Position numbers and translations under genes: made by a program. Under the pieces are notes generated by a model. It was not told the origin of the DNA, did no database searches, and worked only from the letters and a program-made list of their open reading frames with translations. From positions 1,550,001-1,614,000 of the forward strand of contig NZ_CP104861.1 in the NCBI RefSeq assembly GCF_025426255.1: a DNA stretch of 64,000 nt, given 5' to 3'. This document shows positions 44,532-57,418 of this stretch, one piece after another. This stretch comes from Pseudomonas fragi (lineage in GTDB: Bacteria > Pseudomonadota > Gammaproteobacteria > Pseudomonadales > Pseudomonadaceae). Positions within the stretch are counted from its first letter, which is position 1. Every line of letters begins with the position of its first letter.

Positions 44532-46307
44532 ATGGCTAACACAGTTAATACACTTTCGTTCGACGCCATCATTATTGGCGGCGGCGGTGCTGGCATGCGC
44601 GCTGCTCTGCAGCTGGCACAAGGTGGTCACAAGACTGCCGTAATCACCAAGGTTTTCCCGACTCGTTCGCACACCGTATCGGCTCAGGGTGGCATTACCT
44701 GCGCGATCGCGTCTGCAGATCCAAACGATGACTGGCGCTGGCACATGTACGATACCGTCAAGGGTTCCGACTATATCGGTGACCAGGACGCTATCGAATA
44801 CATGTGTTCCGTAGGCCCGGAAGCCGTATACGAACTTGAACACATGGGCATGCCGTTCTCCCGTACTGAACAGGGTCGCATCTACCAGCGTCCTTTCGGT
44901 GGTCAGTCCAAGGACTTCGGTAAAGGCGGTCAGGCTGCCCGTACCTGCGCTGCAGCCGACCGTACCGGTCACGCGCTGCTGCACACCCTGTACCAGGCCA
45001 ACCTGAAGGCTGGCACTGTATTCCTTAACGAATACTACGGTGTCGATCTGGTGAAGAACGAGGCTGGCGACTTTGTCGGCATGATCGTTATCTGCATCGA
45101 AACAGGCGAAACCTCTTACGTTCGCGCTAACGCCACCGTATTGGCGACTGGCGGTGCAGGCCGTATCTACTCGTCCACTACCAACGCTCTGATCAACACC
45201 GGTGACGGTATTGGCATGGCGCTGCGTGCTGGCGTGCCGGTACAAGACATCGAAATGTGGCAGTTCCACCCAACCGGTATTGCCGGCGCCGGTGTACTGG
45301 TTACAGAAGGTTGCCGTGGTGAAGGTGGATACCTGATCAACAAGCACGGTGAGCGTTTCATGGAGCGTTACGCTCCGAACGCTAAAGACCTTGCTGGTCG
45401 TGACGTTGTAGCTCGCTCGATGGTTAAGGAAATCATCGCGGGCAACGGTTGCGGTCCAGATGGCGACCACGTAATGCTGAAACTCGATCACCTGGGTGAA
45501 GAAGTTCTGCACAGCCGTCTGCCAGGCATCATGGAACTGTCCAAGACCTTCGCTCACGTCGATCCAGCCGTAGCGCCGATCCCGGTTGTTCCAACTTGCC
45601 ACTATATGATGGGCGGCGTTGCCACCAACATTCATGGCCAAGCGATCACTCAGGACGCTGATGGCGTTGATACCATCATCCCTGGCCTGTTCGCAGTGGG
45701 TGAAGTGGCGTGCGTATCGGTACACGGTGCCAACCGTCTGGGCGGCAACTCGCTGCTTGACCTGGTGGTGTTCGGTCGTGCTGCAGGCCTGTTCCTTGAG
45801 CAGACCCTGAAAGAAGGCGTTGATTACGCTCGTCCTCGCCAGTCCGACATCGACGCTGCCCTGGCACGTCTGGACGGCCTGAACTCGCGTACTGACGGCG
45901 AAGACGTAGCTACCCTGCGTAAAGAGCTGCAAAGCTGCATGCAGAACTACTTCGGTGTATTCCGTACTGGCGAATACATGCAGAAGGGTATTGCCCAGCT
46001 GGCTGATCTGCGCAAGCGCATCGCCAACGTGAAAATCAACGATAAGAGCCAGGCGTTCAACACGGCCCGTATCGAAGCCCTTGAGCTGCAAAACCTGCTC
46101 GAAGTGGCTGAAGCAACTGCAATCGCTGCTGAAGTTCGTAAAGAATCGCGCGGTGCTCACGCCCGTGAAGATTTCGAAGATCGTGATGACGTTAACTGGC
46201 TGTGCCACACCCTGTACTTCCCGGGTGAAAAGCGCGTTGCCAAGCGAGCCGTAAACTTCTCGCCGAAAACCGTCCCGACCTTTGAACCCATGATTCGGAC
46301 TTACTAA
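44532..46307 (+). CDS. sdhA: Succinate dehydrogenase flavoprotein subunit
   Basis: A 591-residue catalytic subunit of complex II, oxidising succinate to fumarate. The FAD dinucleotide motif is GGGGAGM at 16-22. The covalent flavin His is His47 in [32 protein letters not shown] and the late [17 protein letters not shown] are family-typical. It uses T-ending codons (GCT, GGT, GTT) more than neighbouring gene clusters, as highly expressed Pseudomonas genes do. Confidence 0.98.
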   Translation: MANTVNTLSFDAIIIGGGGAGMRAALQLAQGGHKTAVITKVFPTRSHTVSAQGGITCAIASADPNDDWRWHMYDTVKGSDYIGDQDAIEYMCSVGPEAVYELEHMGMPFSRTEQGRIYQRPFGGQSKDFGKGGQAARTCAAADRTGHALLHTLYQANLKAGTVFLNEYYGVDLVKNEAGDFVGMIVICIETGETSYVRANATVLATGGAGRIYSSTTNALINTGDGIGMALRAGVPVQDIEMWQFHPTGIAGAGVLVTEGCRGEGGYLINKHGERFMERYAPNAKDLAGRDVVARSMVKEIIAGNGCGPDGDHVMLKLDHLGEEVLHSRLPGIMELSKTFAHVDPAVAPIPVVPTCHYMMGGVATNIHGQAITQDADGVDTIIPGLFAVGEVACVSVHGANRLGGNSLLDLVVFGRAAGLFLEQTLKEGVDYARPRQSDIDAALARLDGLNSRTDGEDVATLRKELQSCMQNYFGVFRTGEYMQKGIAQLADLRKRIANVKINDKSQAFNTARIEALELQNLLEVAEATAIAAEVRKESRGAHAREDFEDRDDVNWLCHTLYFPGEKRVAKRAVNFSPKTVPTFEPMIRTY

Positions 46308-46318
46308 GGGTGGCCGAT

Positions 46319-47023
46319 ATGTTGAAAGTCAGTGTTTATCGCTACAACCCGGACCAGGACGCTGCGCCGTTCATGCAAGAGTTTCAGGTCAATACCAATG
46401 GTAAAGACCTGATGGTGCTGGACGTGCTGGCGCTGGTTAAAGAGCAGGACGAGGGTTTCTCCTATCGTCGCTCTTGCCGTGAGGGCGTTTGCGGCTCCGA
46501 CGGCATGAACATCAACGGCAAAAACGGCCTGGCGTGTGTAACGCCGCTGTCCGCTGTCGTTAAAGGCAACAAGCTGATTGTTCGTCCATTGCCAGGTTTG
46601 CCGGTTATCCGTGACCTGGTCGTCGATATGAGCATCTTCTACAAGCAATACGAAAAAGTTAAGCCGTTCCTGCAGAACGATACTCCGGCTCCGGCCATTG
46701 AGCGTCTGCAATCGCCAGAAGAGCGTGAAAAGCTCGACGGTCTGTACGAGTGCATCCTGTGCGCTTGCTGCTCGACCTCGTGCCCATCCTTCTGGTGGAA
46801 CCCGGACAAGTTCCTGGGCCCTGCTGCACTGCTTCAAGCCTATCGTTTCCTGGCTGACAGCCGTGACACCAAGACCAGCGAGCGTCTGGCTTCACTGGAT
46901 GACCCGTTCAGCGTATTCCGCTGCCGCGGGATCATGAACTGCGTAAACGTGTGTCCGAAGGGCTTGAACCCGACTAAGGCCATTGGACACGTGCGTAGCA
47001 TGCTGCTGCAAAGCGGCGTGTGA
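46319..47023 (+). CDS. sdhB: Succinate dehydrogenase iron-sulfur subunit
   Basis: A 234-residue subunit from ATG 46319, chosen over GTG 46310 for Shine-Dalgarno spacing and the normal length. The 2Fe-2S cysteines are in SCREGVCGSDG; the 4Fe-4S and 3Fe-4S ligands are in CILCACCSTSCPSFWW and CRGIMNCVNVCPKGLNP. It passes electrons from FADH2 to ubiquinone. A hairpin that could reduce readthrough follows before sucA. Confidence 0.97.
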   Translation: MLKVSVYRYNPDQDAAPFMQEFQVNTNGKDLMVLDVLALVKEQDEGFSYRRSCREGVCGSDGMNINGKNGLACVTPLSAVVKGNKLIVRPLPGLPVIRDLVVDMSIFYKQYEKVKPFLQNDTPAPAIERLQSPEEREKLDGLYECILCACCSTSCPSFWWNPDKFLGPAALLQAYRFLADSRDTKTSERLASLDDPFSVFRCRGIMNCVNVCPKGLNPTKAIGHVRSMLLQSGV

Positions 47024-47061
47024 TCCAAAGCTGTAACGCAGGACCGCTGTAACCGTAGATG

Positions 47062-47095
47062 CTACGGCGCAGGCTTCAACCGGCGCCGTAGTTTT
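47062..47095 (+). terminator. Hairpin between sdhB and sucA (partial terminator)
   Basis: CTACGGCGC pairs with GCGCCGTAG across a 12-base loop, followed by four T. It may trim transcription between the sdh and suc parts of the operon; 188 bases remain before sucA. Confidence 0.6.
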
Positions 47096-47283
47096 AACCT
47101 GAGCAACAGCTCATAAAGCTGCGGCTCTTATTTTGAAGAAATGAGACCAGCAGGGGCATCCGGGCTGGTACCCGGACTATCAGCGTGATCCTAAGTGGCT
47201 TGTTTTAGTCGCTGTATTCGGACTTTCTCAAGCGTGCTCTGGTGTTCTCGTCGATGGTGTCCCCTAACCGAGGGTGACCAAGC

Positions 47284-50115
47284 ATGCAAGAAAGCGTGAT
47301 GCAGCGCATGTGGAACAGCGGCTATCTTTCAGGTGGTAACGCTGCCTATGTGGAAGAGCTCTACGAGCTCTACCTGCACGACCCTAACGCTGTGCCAGAA
47401 GAATGGCGCACCAAATTTCAGACGTTGCCCGCTGACGGCAACTCTGCCAACGATGTTTCGCACTCCACAATCCGCGATCATTTCGTGCTGCTGGCAAAGA
47501 ACCAGCGCCGCGCCCAACCGGTTTCCGCCGGGAGCGTGAGCAGTGAGCACGAGAAGAAGCAGGTTGAAGTGCTGCGATTGATCCAGGCCTATCGGATGCG
47601 CGGCCACCAGGCAGCCCAGCTTGATCCGCTGGGGCTGTGGCAGCGTCCTGCACCTGCAGACCTGTCGATCAATCATTACGGCTTGACCAATGCCGATCTT
47701 GATACGACCTTCCGTGCCGGCGACCTGTATATCGGCAAAGAGGAAGCGAGCCTACGCGAAATTCTCGAAGCGTTGCAGCAGACATATTGCCGCACCATCG
47801 GCGCAGAGTTCACGCACATCGTCGATTCCGAGCAGCGCCACTGGTTTGAACAGCGCCTCGAAAGCGTACGCGGCCGTCCAGCGTATTCTGCTGAAGTCAA
47901 AGGCCATCTGCTTGAGCGCGTCACTGCTGCTGAAGGTCTGGAGAAGTACCTGGGTACTAAATACCCGGGCACCAAGCGTTTCGGCCTGGAAGGCGGCGAA
48001 AGCCTGATTCCTTTGCTGGACGAGCTGATCCAGCGTTCGGGCAACTACGGCACCAAGGAAATCGTTATCGGCATGGCCCACCGTGGCCGTCTGAACGTAT
48101 TGGTGAACACCTTCGGCAAAAACCCGCGCGAGCTGTTCGACGAGTTCGAAGGCAAGAAAAAAATCGAGCTGGGTTCCGGTGACGTTAAATATCACCAGGG
48201 CTTCTCCTCCAACGTCATGACCTCCGGTGGCGAAGTTCACCTGGCAATGGCGTTTAACCCGTCCCACCTGGAAATCGTTTCTCCAGTGGTTGAAGGGTCT
48301 GTACGTGCTCGCCAGGACCGTCGTAACGACAGCACCGGCGAAAAGGTACTGCCGATTTCCATCCACGGTGACGCTGCATTCGCAGGTCAGGGCGTGGTCA
48401 TGGAAACCTTCCAGATGTCGCAGACTCGCGGCTTCAAGACTGGCGGTACGGTTCACCTGGTCATCAACAACCAGGTTGGCTTCACCATCAGCAATCCGGA
48501 AGACTCGCGTTCTACCGAGTACTGCACTGACGTCGCGAAAATGATTCAGGCCCCGATCCTCCATGTAAATGGTGATGATCCGGAAGCCGTATTGTTCGTG
48601 ACCCAGCTGGCTATCGACTACCGCATGCAGTTCAAGCGTGACGTCGTGATCGACCTGTTCTGCTACCGCCGTCGCGGTCACAACGAGGCCGATGAGCCAA
48701 ACGGCACTCAGCCGCTGATGTATCAGCAGATCGCCAAGCAGCGCACTACCCGTGAGCTGTATGCCGAGCGTCTGACGCAAGAGAAAGTGGTAGACGCAGA
48801 GCGCGTTCAGGCCAAGATCGACGAATATCGCAACGCGCTGGACAACGGTCTGCATGTTGTGAAAAGTCTGGTCAAAGAGCCTAACAAAGAGCTGTTTGTA
48901 GACTGGCGCCCATACCTGGGTCACGCCTGGACTGCTCGTCACGACACGCGTTTTGATCTCAAGACCCTGCAAGAACTGTCGGCCAAGCTGCTGGAAATTC
49001 CAGATGGCTTCGTGGTTCAGCGTCAGGTTGCGAAGATCTACGAAGACCGTCAAAAAATGCAAGCCGGCGGCCTGCCGATCAACTGGGGTTATGCCGAAAC
49101 AATGGCATACGCAACCCTGCAGTTCGAAGGTCACCCGATCCGCATGACGGGTCAGGACATTGGTCGCGGTACGTTCTCGCACCGTCACGCCGTGTTGCAC
49201 AACCAGAAAGATGCTGGCACCTACATTCCTCTGAAGCACCTGTTCGAGGGTCAGCCACGTTTTGACCTGTACGACTCGTTGCTGTCGGAAGAAGCAGTAT
49301 TGGCGTTCGAATACGGTTACTCGACCACCACGCCAGAGGCGCTGGTGATCTGGGAAGCCCAGTTCGGCGACTTCGCCAACGGCGCCCAGGTTGTAATCGA
49401 CCAGTTCATCACCAGCGGTGAGCACAAGTGGGGCCGTCTGTGCGGTCTGACCATGTTGCTGCCACACGGTTATGAAGGTCAGGGCCCGGAGCACTCCTCT
49501 GCACGTCTTGAGCGTTACCTGCAATTGTGCGCTGAGCACAACATTCAGGTGTGCGTACCAACAACTCCTGCACAGATCTACCATCTGCTGCGCCGCCAGG
49601 TTATCCGTCCGCTGCGCAAGCCGCTGATCGTCCTGACACCGAAGTCGTTGCTGCGTCACAAATTGGCAATCTCGACCCTGGAAGATCTGGCCGAAGGTTC
49701 GTTCCAGACCGTTATTCCGGAAATCGATGCGCAAGATCCGGCGAAAGTCGGTCGCATCGTGCTGTGTAGCGGCAAGGTCTACTACGACCTGTTGGAAAAA
49801 CGCCGTGCCGAAGGTCGTGATGACATCGCCATCGTGCGTCTTGAGCAGCTGTACCCGTTCCCTGAGGACGACTTGATTGAAGTCCTGGCTCCGTACAAAA
49901 ACGCCAAGCATATTGTTTGGTGTCAGGAAGAGCCGATGAACCAGGGTGCCTGGTACTGCAGCCAACACCACATGCGCCGCATCATTGGCGGTCACGACAA
50001 GTCTCTCGTACTTGAGTACGCGGGCCGTGACGCTTCTGCTGCACCTGCTTGTGGTTACGCATCGATGCACGCTGAGCAACAGGCAAAACTGTTGCAAGAC
50101 GCGTTCACTGTTTAA
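47284..50115 (+). CDS. sucA: 2-oxoglutarate dehydrogenase E1 component
   Basis: A 943-residue thiamine-diphosphate enzyme that decarboxylates 2-oxoglutarate and transfers the succinyl group to SucB. The N-terminal [20 protein letters not shown] helix binds the E2 core. [13 protein letters not shown] and [11 protein letters not shown], then [10 protein letters not shown] with [14 protein letters not shown], give the ThDP/Mg site. The C-terminal half holds the transketolase-like domain. It is co-transcribed with sucB, 41 bases away. Confidence 0.98.
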   Translation: MQESVMQRMWNSGYLSGGNAAYVEELYELYLHDPNAVPEEWRTKFQTLPADGNSANDVSHSTIRDHFVLLAKNQRRAQPVSAGSVSSEHEKKQVEVLRLIQAYRMRGHQAAQLDPLGLWQRPAPADLSINHYGLTNADLDTTFRAGDLYIGKEEASLREILEALQQTYCRTIGAEFTHIVDSEQRHWFEQRLESVRGRPAYSAEVKGHLLERVTAAEGLEKYLGTKYPGTKRFGLEGGESLIPLLDELIQRSGNYGTKEIVIGMAHRGRLNVLVNTFGKNPRELFDEFEGKKKIELGSGDVKYHQGFSSNVMTSGGEVHLAMAFNPSHLEIVSPVVEGSVRARQDRRNDSTGEKVLPISIHGDAAFAGQGVVMETFQMSQTRGFKTGGTVHLVINNQVGFTISNPEDSRSTEYCTDVAKMIQAPILHVNGDDPEAVLFVTQLAIDYRMQFKRDVVIDLFCYRRRGHNEADEPNGTQPLMYQQIAKQRTTRELYAERLTQEKVVDAERVQAKIDEYRNALDNGLHVVKSLVKEPNKELFVDWRPYLGHAWTARHDTRFDLKTLQELSAKLLEIPDGFVVQRQVAKIYEDRQKMQAGGLPINWGYAETMAYATLQFEGHPIRMTGQDIGRGTFSHRHAVLHNQKDAGTYIPLKHLFEGQPRFDLYDSLLSEEAVLAFEYGYSTTTPEALVIWEAQFGDFANGAQVVIDQFITSGEHKWGRLCGLTMLLPHGYEGQGPEHSSARLERYLQLCAEHNIQVCVPTTPAQIYHLLRRQVIRPLRKPLIVLTPKSLLRHKLAISTLEDLAEGSFQTVIPEIDAQDPAKVGRIVLCSGKVYYDLLEKRRAEGRDDIAIVRLEQLYPFPEDDLIEVLAPYKNAKHIVWCQEEPMNQGAWYCSQHHMRRIIGGHDKSLVLEYAGRDASAAPACGYASMHAEQQAKLLQDAFTV

Positions 50116-50156
50116 CGCCTTCGCGCACTGAAACCGAATTTAAGGAACCAAAGAAC

Positions 50157-51371
50157 ATGGCTATCGAGATCAAAGCCCCAACATTTCCGGAATCGGTTGC
50201 CGATGGCACCGTTGCCACCTGGCACAAGCAACCGGGCGACGCTGTAAAACGCGACGACCTGATTGTTGACATCGAAACCGACAAGGTTGTGCTGGAAGTA
50301 CTGGCTACAGCTGACGGCGTTCTGGGCGCTATCGTCAAGAACGAAGGCGACACCGTTCTGTCCGACGAAGTTCTGGGCTCCATCGTTGAAGGCGGTGTTG
50401 CTGCTGCCCCAGCCGCTGCTGCACCGGCCGCTCAGGCTGCTGCTCCTGCTGCTGATGGCGAAGACGATCCTGTTGCTGCTCCTGCAGCTCGCAAGATCGC
50501 TGAAGAAAACGGCATCAACATCGCTTCCGTTGCCGGTACTGGCAAAGGCGGTCGTGTGACCAAGGAAGACGTAGTTGCTGCTGTTGCTGCCAAAAAGGCC
50601 GCTCCTGCTGCTGCGCCGGCCAAGGCCGCTGCTCCTGCCGCTGCTGCTCCGGTATTCGCTGTTGGCGACCGCGTAGAAAAACGCGTTCCGATGACCCGCG
50701 TTCGTGCCACTGTGGCCAAGCGTCTGGTTGAAGCTCAGTCGAACATGGCGATGCTGACCACTTTCAACGAAGTGGACATGACTGAAATCATGGCACTGCG
50801 TTCGAAGTACAAGGACCAGTTCGAGAAGGCCCACAACGGCGTACGCCTGGGCTTCATGTCGTTCTTCGTCAAAGCTGCTACCGAGTCGCTGAAACGCTTC
50901 CCGGCTGTGAACGCTTCGATCGACGGTTCCGACATCGTTTACCACGGCTTCGCCGACATCGGTGTTGCTGTATCCAGCGACCGTGGTTTGGTGGTTCCGG
51001 TTCTGCGTAACGCCGAACTGATGAGCCTGGCTGAAATCGAAGGCGGTATCGCTGCTTACGGCAAGAAAGCCCGTGACGGTAAGCTGTCGATCGACGAAAT
51101 GACCGGCGGTACCTTCACGATCACCAACGGTGGTACTTTCGGTTCGATGATGTCGACCCCGATCGTTAACCCGCCGCAAGCCGCGATCCTGGGCATGCAC
51201 AACATCCTTCAGCGTCCAATGGCAATCAACGGTCAGGTAGTTATCCGTCCGATGATGTATTTGGCTCTGTCTTACGATCACCGCTTGATCGACGGCAAAG
51301 AAGCTGTAAGTTTCCTGGTAGCAATCAAAAACCTGCTGGAAGACCCAGCTCGTCTGCTGCTGGATATCTAA
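50157..51371 (+). CDS. sucB: Dihydrolipoamide succinyltransferase (E2 of 2-oxoglutarate dehydrogenase)
   Basis: A 404-residue core protein of the complex. The lipoyl domain (1-80) carries Lys43 in [11 protein letters not shown]. Ala/Pro-rich linkers flank the E3-binding domain ([14 protein letters not shown], about 105-140). The catalytic domain ends with His375 and Asp379 in [10 protein letters not shown], the same numbers as in Escherichia coli. A strong AAGGAA precedes the ATG. A repeat element separates it from lpd. Confidence 0.98.
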   Translation: MAIEIKAPTFPESVADGTVATWHKQPGDAVKRDDLIVDIETDKVVLEVLATADGVLGAIVKNEGDTVLSDEVLGSIVEGGVAAAPAAAAPAAQAAAPAADGEDDPVAAPAARKIAEENGINIASVAGTGKGGRVTKEDVVAAVAAKKAAPAAAPAKAAAPAAAAPVFAVGDRVEKRVPMTRVRATVAKRLVEAQSNMAMLTTFNEVDMTEIMALRSKYKDQFEKAHNGVRLGFMSFFVKAATESLKRFPAVNASIDGSDIVYHGFADIGVAVSSDRGLVVPVLRNAELMSLAEIEGGIAAYGKKARDGKLSIDEMTGGTFTITNGGTFGSMMSTPIVNPPQAAILGMHNILQRPMAINGQVVIRPMMYLALSYDHRLIDGKEAVSFLVAIKNLLEDPARLLLDI

Positions 51372-51374
51372 TAG

Positions 51375-52913
<1,539 letters not shown>

Positions 52914-52949
52914 TACCAGACAATAAGAAACCACGGCGGTTTGCCCGTC

Positions 52950-52987
52950 GTGAGCCTTGCTAGCAAGCCTCACCGCGGAACTTCCGC
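52950..52987 (+). other. Two hairpins in the lpd-sucC spacer
   Basis: GTGAGCCTTGC/GCAAGCCTCAC (52950-52973, one C-C mismatch) and GCGGAAcTTCCGC (52975-52987) lie in a 226-base spacer. Neither is followed by a T-tract, so they look like leader or processing structures rather than terminators. Confidence 0.45.
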
Positions 52988-53139
52988 CGGACGCAGTCTT
53001 GTCTTGTTTGACCCAGGCCCGACTCCGCTCACGCGTGTGTCGGGTTTGTTGAAGCAGCACAAGCAGCAGTCACAGGTGGTGCGGCACTAATAAAAGTGCA
53101 GCGCCGAATGCGCAGTACCTAACGAAGACGGTAAAAAGC

Positions 53140-54306
53140 ATGAATCTTCACGAGTATCAGGGTAAGCAGCTGTTCGCTGAATACGGCCTGCCAGTATCCA
53201 AGGGTTATGCAGTAGATACCCCGGAAGCAGCCGCAGAAGCTTGCGACAAAATCGGCGGAACTGAATGGGTTGTTAAAGCCCAGGTTCACGCAGGTGGTCG
53301 CGGTAAAGCGGGCGGCGTAAAGCTGGTTCGCAGCAAAGAAGACGCTAAAGCATTCGCACAACAGTGGTTGGGCAAGCGTCTGGTGACTTACCAGACTGAT
53401 GCCGCTGGTCAGCCGGTCACCAAGATCCTGGTTGAATCGTGCACTGATATCGCTAAAGAGCTGTACCTGGGCGCTGTCGTTGACCGTTCGAGCCGCCGTA
53501 TCGTGTTCATGGCTTCCACCGAAGGTGGCGTGGACATCGAGAAAATCGCTCACGACACTCCAGAAAAAATTCTGAAAGCAACTATCGATCCACTGGTTGG
53601 CGCTCAGCCATTCCAGGGTCGCGAGTTGGCTTTCCAGTTGGGTCTGGAAGGCAAGCAAGTTACTCAGTTCGCCAAGATCTTCGTAGGTCTGGCCAAGCTG
53701 TTCAAGGATCACGACCTGGCTCTGCTGGAAGTGAACCCGCTGGTTATCAAGACTGACGGCGATCTGCACTGCCTCGATGCGAAAATCAACATCGACGCAA
53801 ACGCCATGTACCGTCAGGCCAAGCTGAAAACTTTCCACGATCCGTCGCAAGACGATCCGCGCGAAGCGCACGCTGCCAAGTTCGAACTGAACTACGTAGC
53901 ACTGGAAGGCAACATCGGCTGCATGGTAAACGGCGCTGGTCTGGCGATGGGCACCATGGACATCGTTAACCTGCATGGCGGCAAGCCAGCCAACTTCCTC
54001 GACGTTGGCGGCGGTGCTACCAAAGAACGCGTAACCGAAGCGTTCAAGATCATCCTGTCCGACAGCAATGTCGCTGCAGTATTGGTCAACATCTTCGGCG
54101 GCATCGTTCGTTGCGACATGATTGCCGAAGGCATCATCGGTGCAGTGAAAGAAGTCGGCGTGAAAATCCCGGTGGTTGTTCGCCTTGAAGGCAACAACGC
54201 TGAACTGGGCGCTAAAGTACTGGCAGAAAGCGGCTTGAACATCATCGCTGCTACCAGCTTGACCGACGCTGCTCAACAAGTTGTTAAAGCTGCGGAGGGC
54301 AAGTAA
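53140..54306 (+). CDS. sucC: Succinyl-CoA synthetase (ADP-forming) beta subunit
   Basis: A 388-residue ATP-grasp protein of normal length. The N-terminal [19 protein letters not shown] and [15 protein letters not shown] motifs form the nucleotide-binding part, and the later [14 protein letters not shown] binds CoA-phosphate chemistry. It makes ATP from succinyl-CoA together with SucD. The TAA shares its last A with the sucD ATG (TAATG). Confidence 0.98.
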   Translation: MNLHEYQGKQLFAEYGLPVSKGYAVDTPEAAAEACDKIGGTEWVVKAQVHAGGRGKAGGVKLVRSKEDAKAFAQQWLGKRLVTYQTDAAGQPVTKILVESCTDIAKELYLGAVVDRSSRRIVFMASTEGGVDIEKIAHDTPEKILKATIDPLVGAQPFQGRELAFQLGLEGKQVTQFAKIFVGLAKLFKDHDLALLEVNPLVIKTDGDLHCLDAKINIDANAMYRQAKLKTFHDPSQDDPREAHAAKFELNYVALEGNIGCMVNGAGLAMGTMDIVNLHGGKPANFLDVGGGATKERVTEAFKIILSDSNVAAVLVNIFGGIVRCDMIAEGIIGAVKEVGVKIPVVVRLEGNNAELGAKVLAESGLNIIAATSLTDAAQQVVKAAEGK

Positions 54307-55187
54307 TGAGCGTCCTGATCAATAAAGACACCAAAGTTATCTGCCAGGGCATCACTGGTTCGCAGGGTAGCTTCCACACCCAGCAAGCCATTGAATACGG
54401 CACCAAGATGGTTGGTGGCGTTACTCCGGGCAAAGGCGGTACCACTCACCTGGACCTGCCTGTTTTCAACACCGTGAAAGAAGCTGTAGCTGCCACTGGC
54501 GCAACCGCCAGCGTTATCTACGTACCAGCTCCTTTCTGCAAGGATTCCATCCTTGAAGCAGCTTTCGGCGGCATCAAGCTGATCGTTTGCATCACTGAAG
54601 GCATTCCTACCCTGGACATGCTGGACGCTAAAGTTAAGTGCGACGAGCTGGGTGTAATCCTGATCGGCCCTAACTGCCCAGGCGTTATCACCCCAGGCGA
54701 ATGCAAGATCGGCATCATGCCAGGTCACATTCACTTGCCAGGCAAAGTAGGCATCGTGTCGCGTTCCGGCACCCTGACTTACGAAGCTGTGAAGCAAACT
54801 ACTGATGCCGGTTTCGGTCAGTCGACTTGCGTAGGCATCGGCGGTGACCCGATCCCTGGTTCCAACTTCATCGACATCCTGAAGTTGTTCCAGGAAGACC
54901 CGAAGACCGAAGCGATCGTAATGATCGGTGAGATCGGCGGTTCGGCTGAAGAAGAAGCGGCTGCCTACATCAAGGCACACGTGACCAAGCCAGTTGTTTC
55001 CTACATCGCTGGTGTGACTGCCCCTGCAGGCAAGCGCATGGGCCATGCTGGCGCAATCATCTCTGGCGGCAAGGGTACTGCAGACGAGAAGTTTGCTGCC
55101 CTGGAAGACGCAGGCGTTAAAACCGTGCGTTCGCTGGCAGATATCGGCAAGGCTCTGTCTGAGCTGACTGGCTGGGCTGTCAAATAA
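54306..55187 (+). CDS. sucD: Succinyl-CoA synthetase alpha subunit
   Basis: A 293-residue subunit. The phosphorylated active-site His is His247 in [13 protein letters not shown]. The CoA-binding Rossmann domain starts [21 protein letters not shown] (first residues 11-31). It is the last gene of the sdh-suc operon. A UUCG-loop terminator follows. Confidence 0.98.
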   Translation: MSVLINKDTKVICQGITGSQGSFHTQQAIEYGTKMVGGVTPGKGGTTHLDLPVFNTVKEAVAATGATASVIYVPAPFCKDSILEAAFGGIKLIVCITEGIPTLDMLDAKVKCDELGVILIGPNCPGVITPGECKIGIMPGHIHLPGKVGIVSRSGTLTYEAVKQTTDAGFGQSTCVGIGGDPIPGSNFIDILKLFQEDPKTEAIVMIGEIGGSAEEEAAAYIKAHVTKPVVSYIAGVTAPAGKRMGHAGAIISGGKGTADEKFAALEDAGVKTVRSLADIGKALSELTGWAVK

Positions 55188-55554
55188 GCCTCGCGCTTAA
55201 CTGACTGCTACACCAGGCAAAGGCCACCTTCGGGTGGCCTTTGTGCGTTCTGGGGTATGCACCTACGGCAGCTGCTACGAAGTAATGCCTATCCCAGCGA
55301 AGAAAAACCACACCAAACCATTTTTCGATGTCATTCATGCGACAACTGCGTTCGTTCATCGGACAGTCCGCCCTCTAACAGTGCGTTGTAGGAAAAAAAT
55401 CGGTAATCTTGCCGCCATTCCGCAGTTCTGCGTGAGCATCCCAAAAGGAAGCCGCGCGCTAGACGGGTTGGACTTATACAGACCGACAGCATTTCCCACA
55501 TCCGTACGGGAAATTCCCCTCTAAATTCCGATTCAGTAGTGTGGTATTTCCGTA
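55188..55554. other. sucD-brnQ intergenic region
   Basis: 367 bases. After the terminator a solo arm end of the 145-base palindrome family occurs at 55263-55278 (CTACGGCAGCTGCTAC). The rest has an A/T-rich patch near 55391 and no other repeat. No convincing gene or sigma70 promoter was resolved, and no Shine-Dalgarno is obvious for brnQ. Confidence 0.55.
55219..55242 (+). terminator. Operon terminator after sucD (UUCG tetraloop)
   Basis: AAAGGCCACC and GGTGGCCTTT pair around a TTCG loop, a very stable tetraloop form. It starts 32 bases after the sucD stop. Confidence 0.88.
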
Positions 55555-56868
55555 ATGAAAGTATTGAAAGGCCAGGACATTCTGGCACTTGGGTTTATGA
55601 CTTTTGCCCTGTTCGTTGGGGCGGGTAACATCATTTTCCCGCCAATCGTTGGCCTGCAAGCCGGGCCTAATGTCTGGATGGCCGCATTGGGCTTCCTGAT
55701 CACCGCAGTAGGTCTGCCGGTGGTGACTGTTATTGCGCTGGCCAAAGTTGGCGGCGGCATGGATGCACTGAGCAGCCCGATCGGCAAAGTGGCTGGTGGC
55801 TTGCTGGCGGCTGTGGCCTATCTGGCTGTTGGCCCGCTGTTCGCGACCCCGCGTACCGCCACTGTATCCTTTGAAGTCGGCCTGGCACCGTTGACCGGTG
55901 AGAGCCCGCTGGCGCTGTTCTTGTACAGCTCGGTGTACTTCCTGATTGTGTTCTTCGTTTCGCTGTACCCGGGTCGTTTGCTGGACACGGTAGGGCGCTT
56001 CCTTGCTCCGCTGAAAATCATCGCGCTGGCCATTCTCGGCATTGCTGCCGTTGCCTTGCCTGCAGGTGATGTTGGCGTTGCGACCCCTGAATACGTCGCT
56101 GCACCGTTCTCCCAAGGTTTTATCAATGGTTACCTGACCATGGATACACTGGGTGCACTGGTGTTCGGCATTGTGATCGTGAACGCCATTCGTTCCCGTG
56201 GGGTTGAGTCGCCGAAGCTGATTACCCGTTACGCAATCATTGCCGGCCTGATCGCCGGGGTTGGTTTGGCGCTGGTGTACATCAGCCTGTTCCGCCTGGG
56301 CGCGGGCAGCCATGAAGTGGCAGCGGGCGCAACCAATGGCGCGGCAGTACTGCATGCCTACGTACAGCACACCTTCGGTTCGCTGGGCAGCGGTTTCCTG
56401 GCGGTGCTGATCGCTCTGGCCTGCCTGGTAACGGCTGTTGGCCTGACGTGTGCCTGCGCTGAATACTTCAGTAAGGTATTGCCACTGTCTTACAAGACGC
56501 TGGTGATTATCCTTGCCGTGTTCTCGCTGGCCGTGTCGAACCTCGGTTTGACGCAGTTGATCGCGTTCTCCATCCCGCTGCTGACGGCGATTTACCCGCC
56601 GTGCATCGTGCTGGTGGCCTTGAGCTTCTGCAAAGGCCTGTGGCATGCGCAGGCGCGCATCGTTGGCCCGGTAATGCTGGTTTCGTTCCTTTTCGGTTCG
56701 ATCGATGCGCTTAAAGGCGCTGGCCTGGGCGGTTGGATTCCGGCCCAACTGGCTAACATGCCATTCAGCGATCAGGGCCTGGCGTGGTTGGTGCCGTGCC
56801 TTGTGACCCTGCTGGGCGCAGTTGTCTGCGACCGTCTGCTGGGCAAGCGTCAAGAAGCACTCGCGTAA
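55555..56868 (+). CDS. brnQ: Branched-chain amino acid:cation symporter BrnQ/BraB
   Basis: A 437-residue inner-membrane carrier with about twelve helices. The opening [20 protein letters not shown] and [16 protein letters not shown] is the BrnQ signature. It takes up leucine, isoleucine and valine with Na+ or H+. From memory, the Pseudomonas name for the gene next to sucD is braB. The ATG at 55555 lacks a clear Shine-Dalgarno (GTATTTCCGTA precedes it). A strong terminator follows. Confidence 0.93.
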   Translation: MKVLKGQDILALGFMTFALFVGAGNIIFPPIVGLQAGPNVWMAALGFLITAVGLPVVTVIALAKVGGGMDALSSPIGKVAGGLLAAVAYLAVGPLFATPRTATVSFEVGLAPLTGESPLALFLYSSVYFLIVFFVSLYPGRLLDTVGRFLAPLKIIALAILGIAAVALPAGDVGVATPEYVAAPFSQGFINGYLTMDTLGALVFGIVIVNAIRSRGVESPKLITRYAIIAGLIAGVGLALVYISLFRLGAGSHEVAAGATNGAAVLHAYVQHTFGSLGSGFLAVLIALACLVTAVGLTCACAEYFSKVLPLSYKTLVIILAVFSLAVSNLGLTQLIAFSIPLLTAIYPPCIVLVALSFCKGLWHAQARIVGPVMLVSFLFGSIDALKGAGLGGWIPAQLANMPFSDQGLAWLVPCLVTLLGAVVCDRLLGKRQEALA

Positions 56869-56901
56869 TATCCGGATCGCCAAAAGCGTTACCGGATACA
56901 T

Positions 56902-56938
56902 AAAAAAGCCCTGCATCTAACGGATGCAGGGCTTTTTT
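56902..56938 (+). terminator. Terminator of brnQ
   Basis: GCCCTGCATC and GATGCAGGGC with A-run and T-run flanks. Confidence 0.9.
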
Positions 56939-56960
56939 TATGGCTGTGTGTTCAAACACA

Positions 56961-56990
56961 ACAAAGCCCGCATAGCGCGGGCTTTGTTTT
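56961..56990 (-). terminator. Terminator of the small lipoprotein gene
   Basis: ACAAAGCCCGC and GCGGGCTTTGT pair around a five-base loop 20 bases past the lipoprotein stop, with T-rich flanks both ways. Confidence 0.75.
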
Positions 56991-57008
56991 GCATCACAAA
57001 AAGCGCTG

Positions 57009-57278
57009 TTACTTGCTTTCTGGAGTTGCCACTGGAGCTGCAGGAACAGCTGGAGCGGCTTCTTCAGCAGCAGCTTTGTTGGACTCGGCCTGAGCTTTGG
57101 CCGCTTCGGCATTTTCTTTCGCCGCGTCGTTCACTTTGTCCTGGGCTTCAGACATTTTTTCTTGAGCTTGCTCAGCGTGCTGAGTAGCGTCCTGAGCTTT
57201 GTCTTCGGATTTTTTATCGCAGGCAGCGAGGCCAAGCGAAGCAGCCAGCATCAAGGCAACAGCAAAAGTATTACGCAT
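57009..57278 (-). CDS. Small Ala/Lys/Glu-rich lipoprotein, unknown
   Basis: An 89-residue protein from ATG 57278, with AAGGAG nine bases upstream; a longer frame would add 31 residues of poor quality. The signal peptide ends in lipobox LAAC at 17-20. The mature part (KKSEDKAQDATQHAEQAQEK and on) is a charged Ala-rich helix likely to form a coiled coil, then a Pro/Ala tail ending TPESK. It resembles Lpp/OprI-type lipoproteins in style but is not OprI. Outer membrane or periplasmic scaffold role is possible. It has its own terminator. Confidence 0.8.
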   Translation of the reverse strand: MRNTFAVALMLAASLGLAACDKKSEDKAQDATQHAEQAQEKMSEAQDKVNDAAKENAEAAKAQAESNKAAAEEAAPAVPAAPVATPESK

Positions 57279-57418
57279 GGGGTGTTTCTCCTTATGAGTA
57301 GATCTACGGGGCGTTTGAGCGTTGTCCGATAGCTTAAGTTCCATGCTCGTACACATATATAAGTAAGGCATCGTCCGTTGAAAGTATTGGTAAAAAACCG
57401 ATGCAACCTCAACAGGCC

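Noticed and set aside
44235..46208. 657-residue open frame antisense to sdhD/sdhA
   Set aside because: It is the mirror of a strongly conserved, highly expressed gene with biased codons; the translated sequence has no family features, signal or ribosome site.
47752..50097. 781-residue open frame antisense to sucA
   Set aside because: Same reason: a codon-bias shadow of sucA with a low-complexity, Gln/Val/His-rich product.
55234..55524. Possible 80-96-residue protein in the sucD-brnQ gap
   Set aside because: No Shine-Dalgarno at the ATG 55286, mixed composition, overlaps the operon terminator at its 5' end; no family resemblance.
55474..56916. 480-residue Gln/Arg-rich open frame antisense to brnQ
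   Set aside because: Mirror of a membrane protein gene; composition typical of antisense frames over hydrophobic coding sequence.
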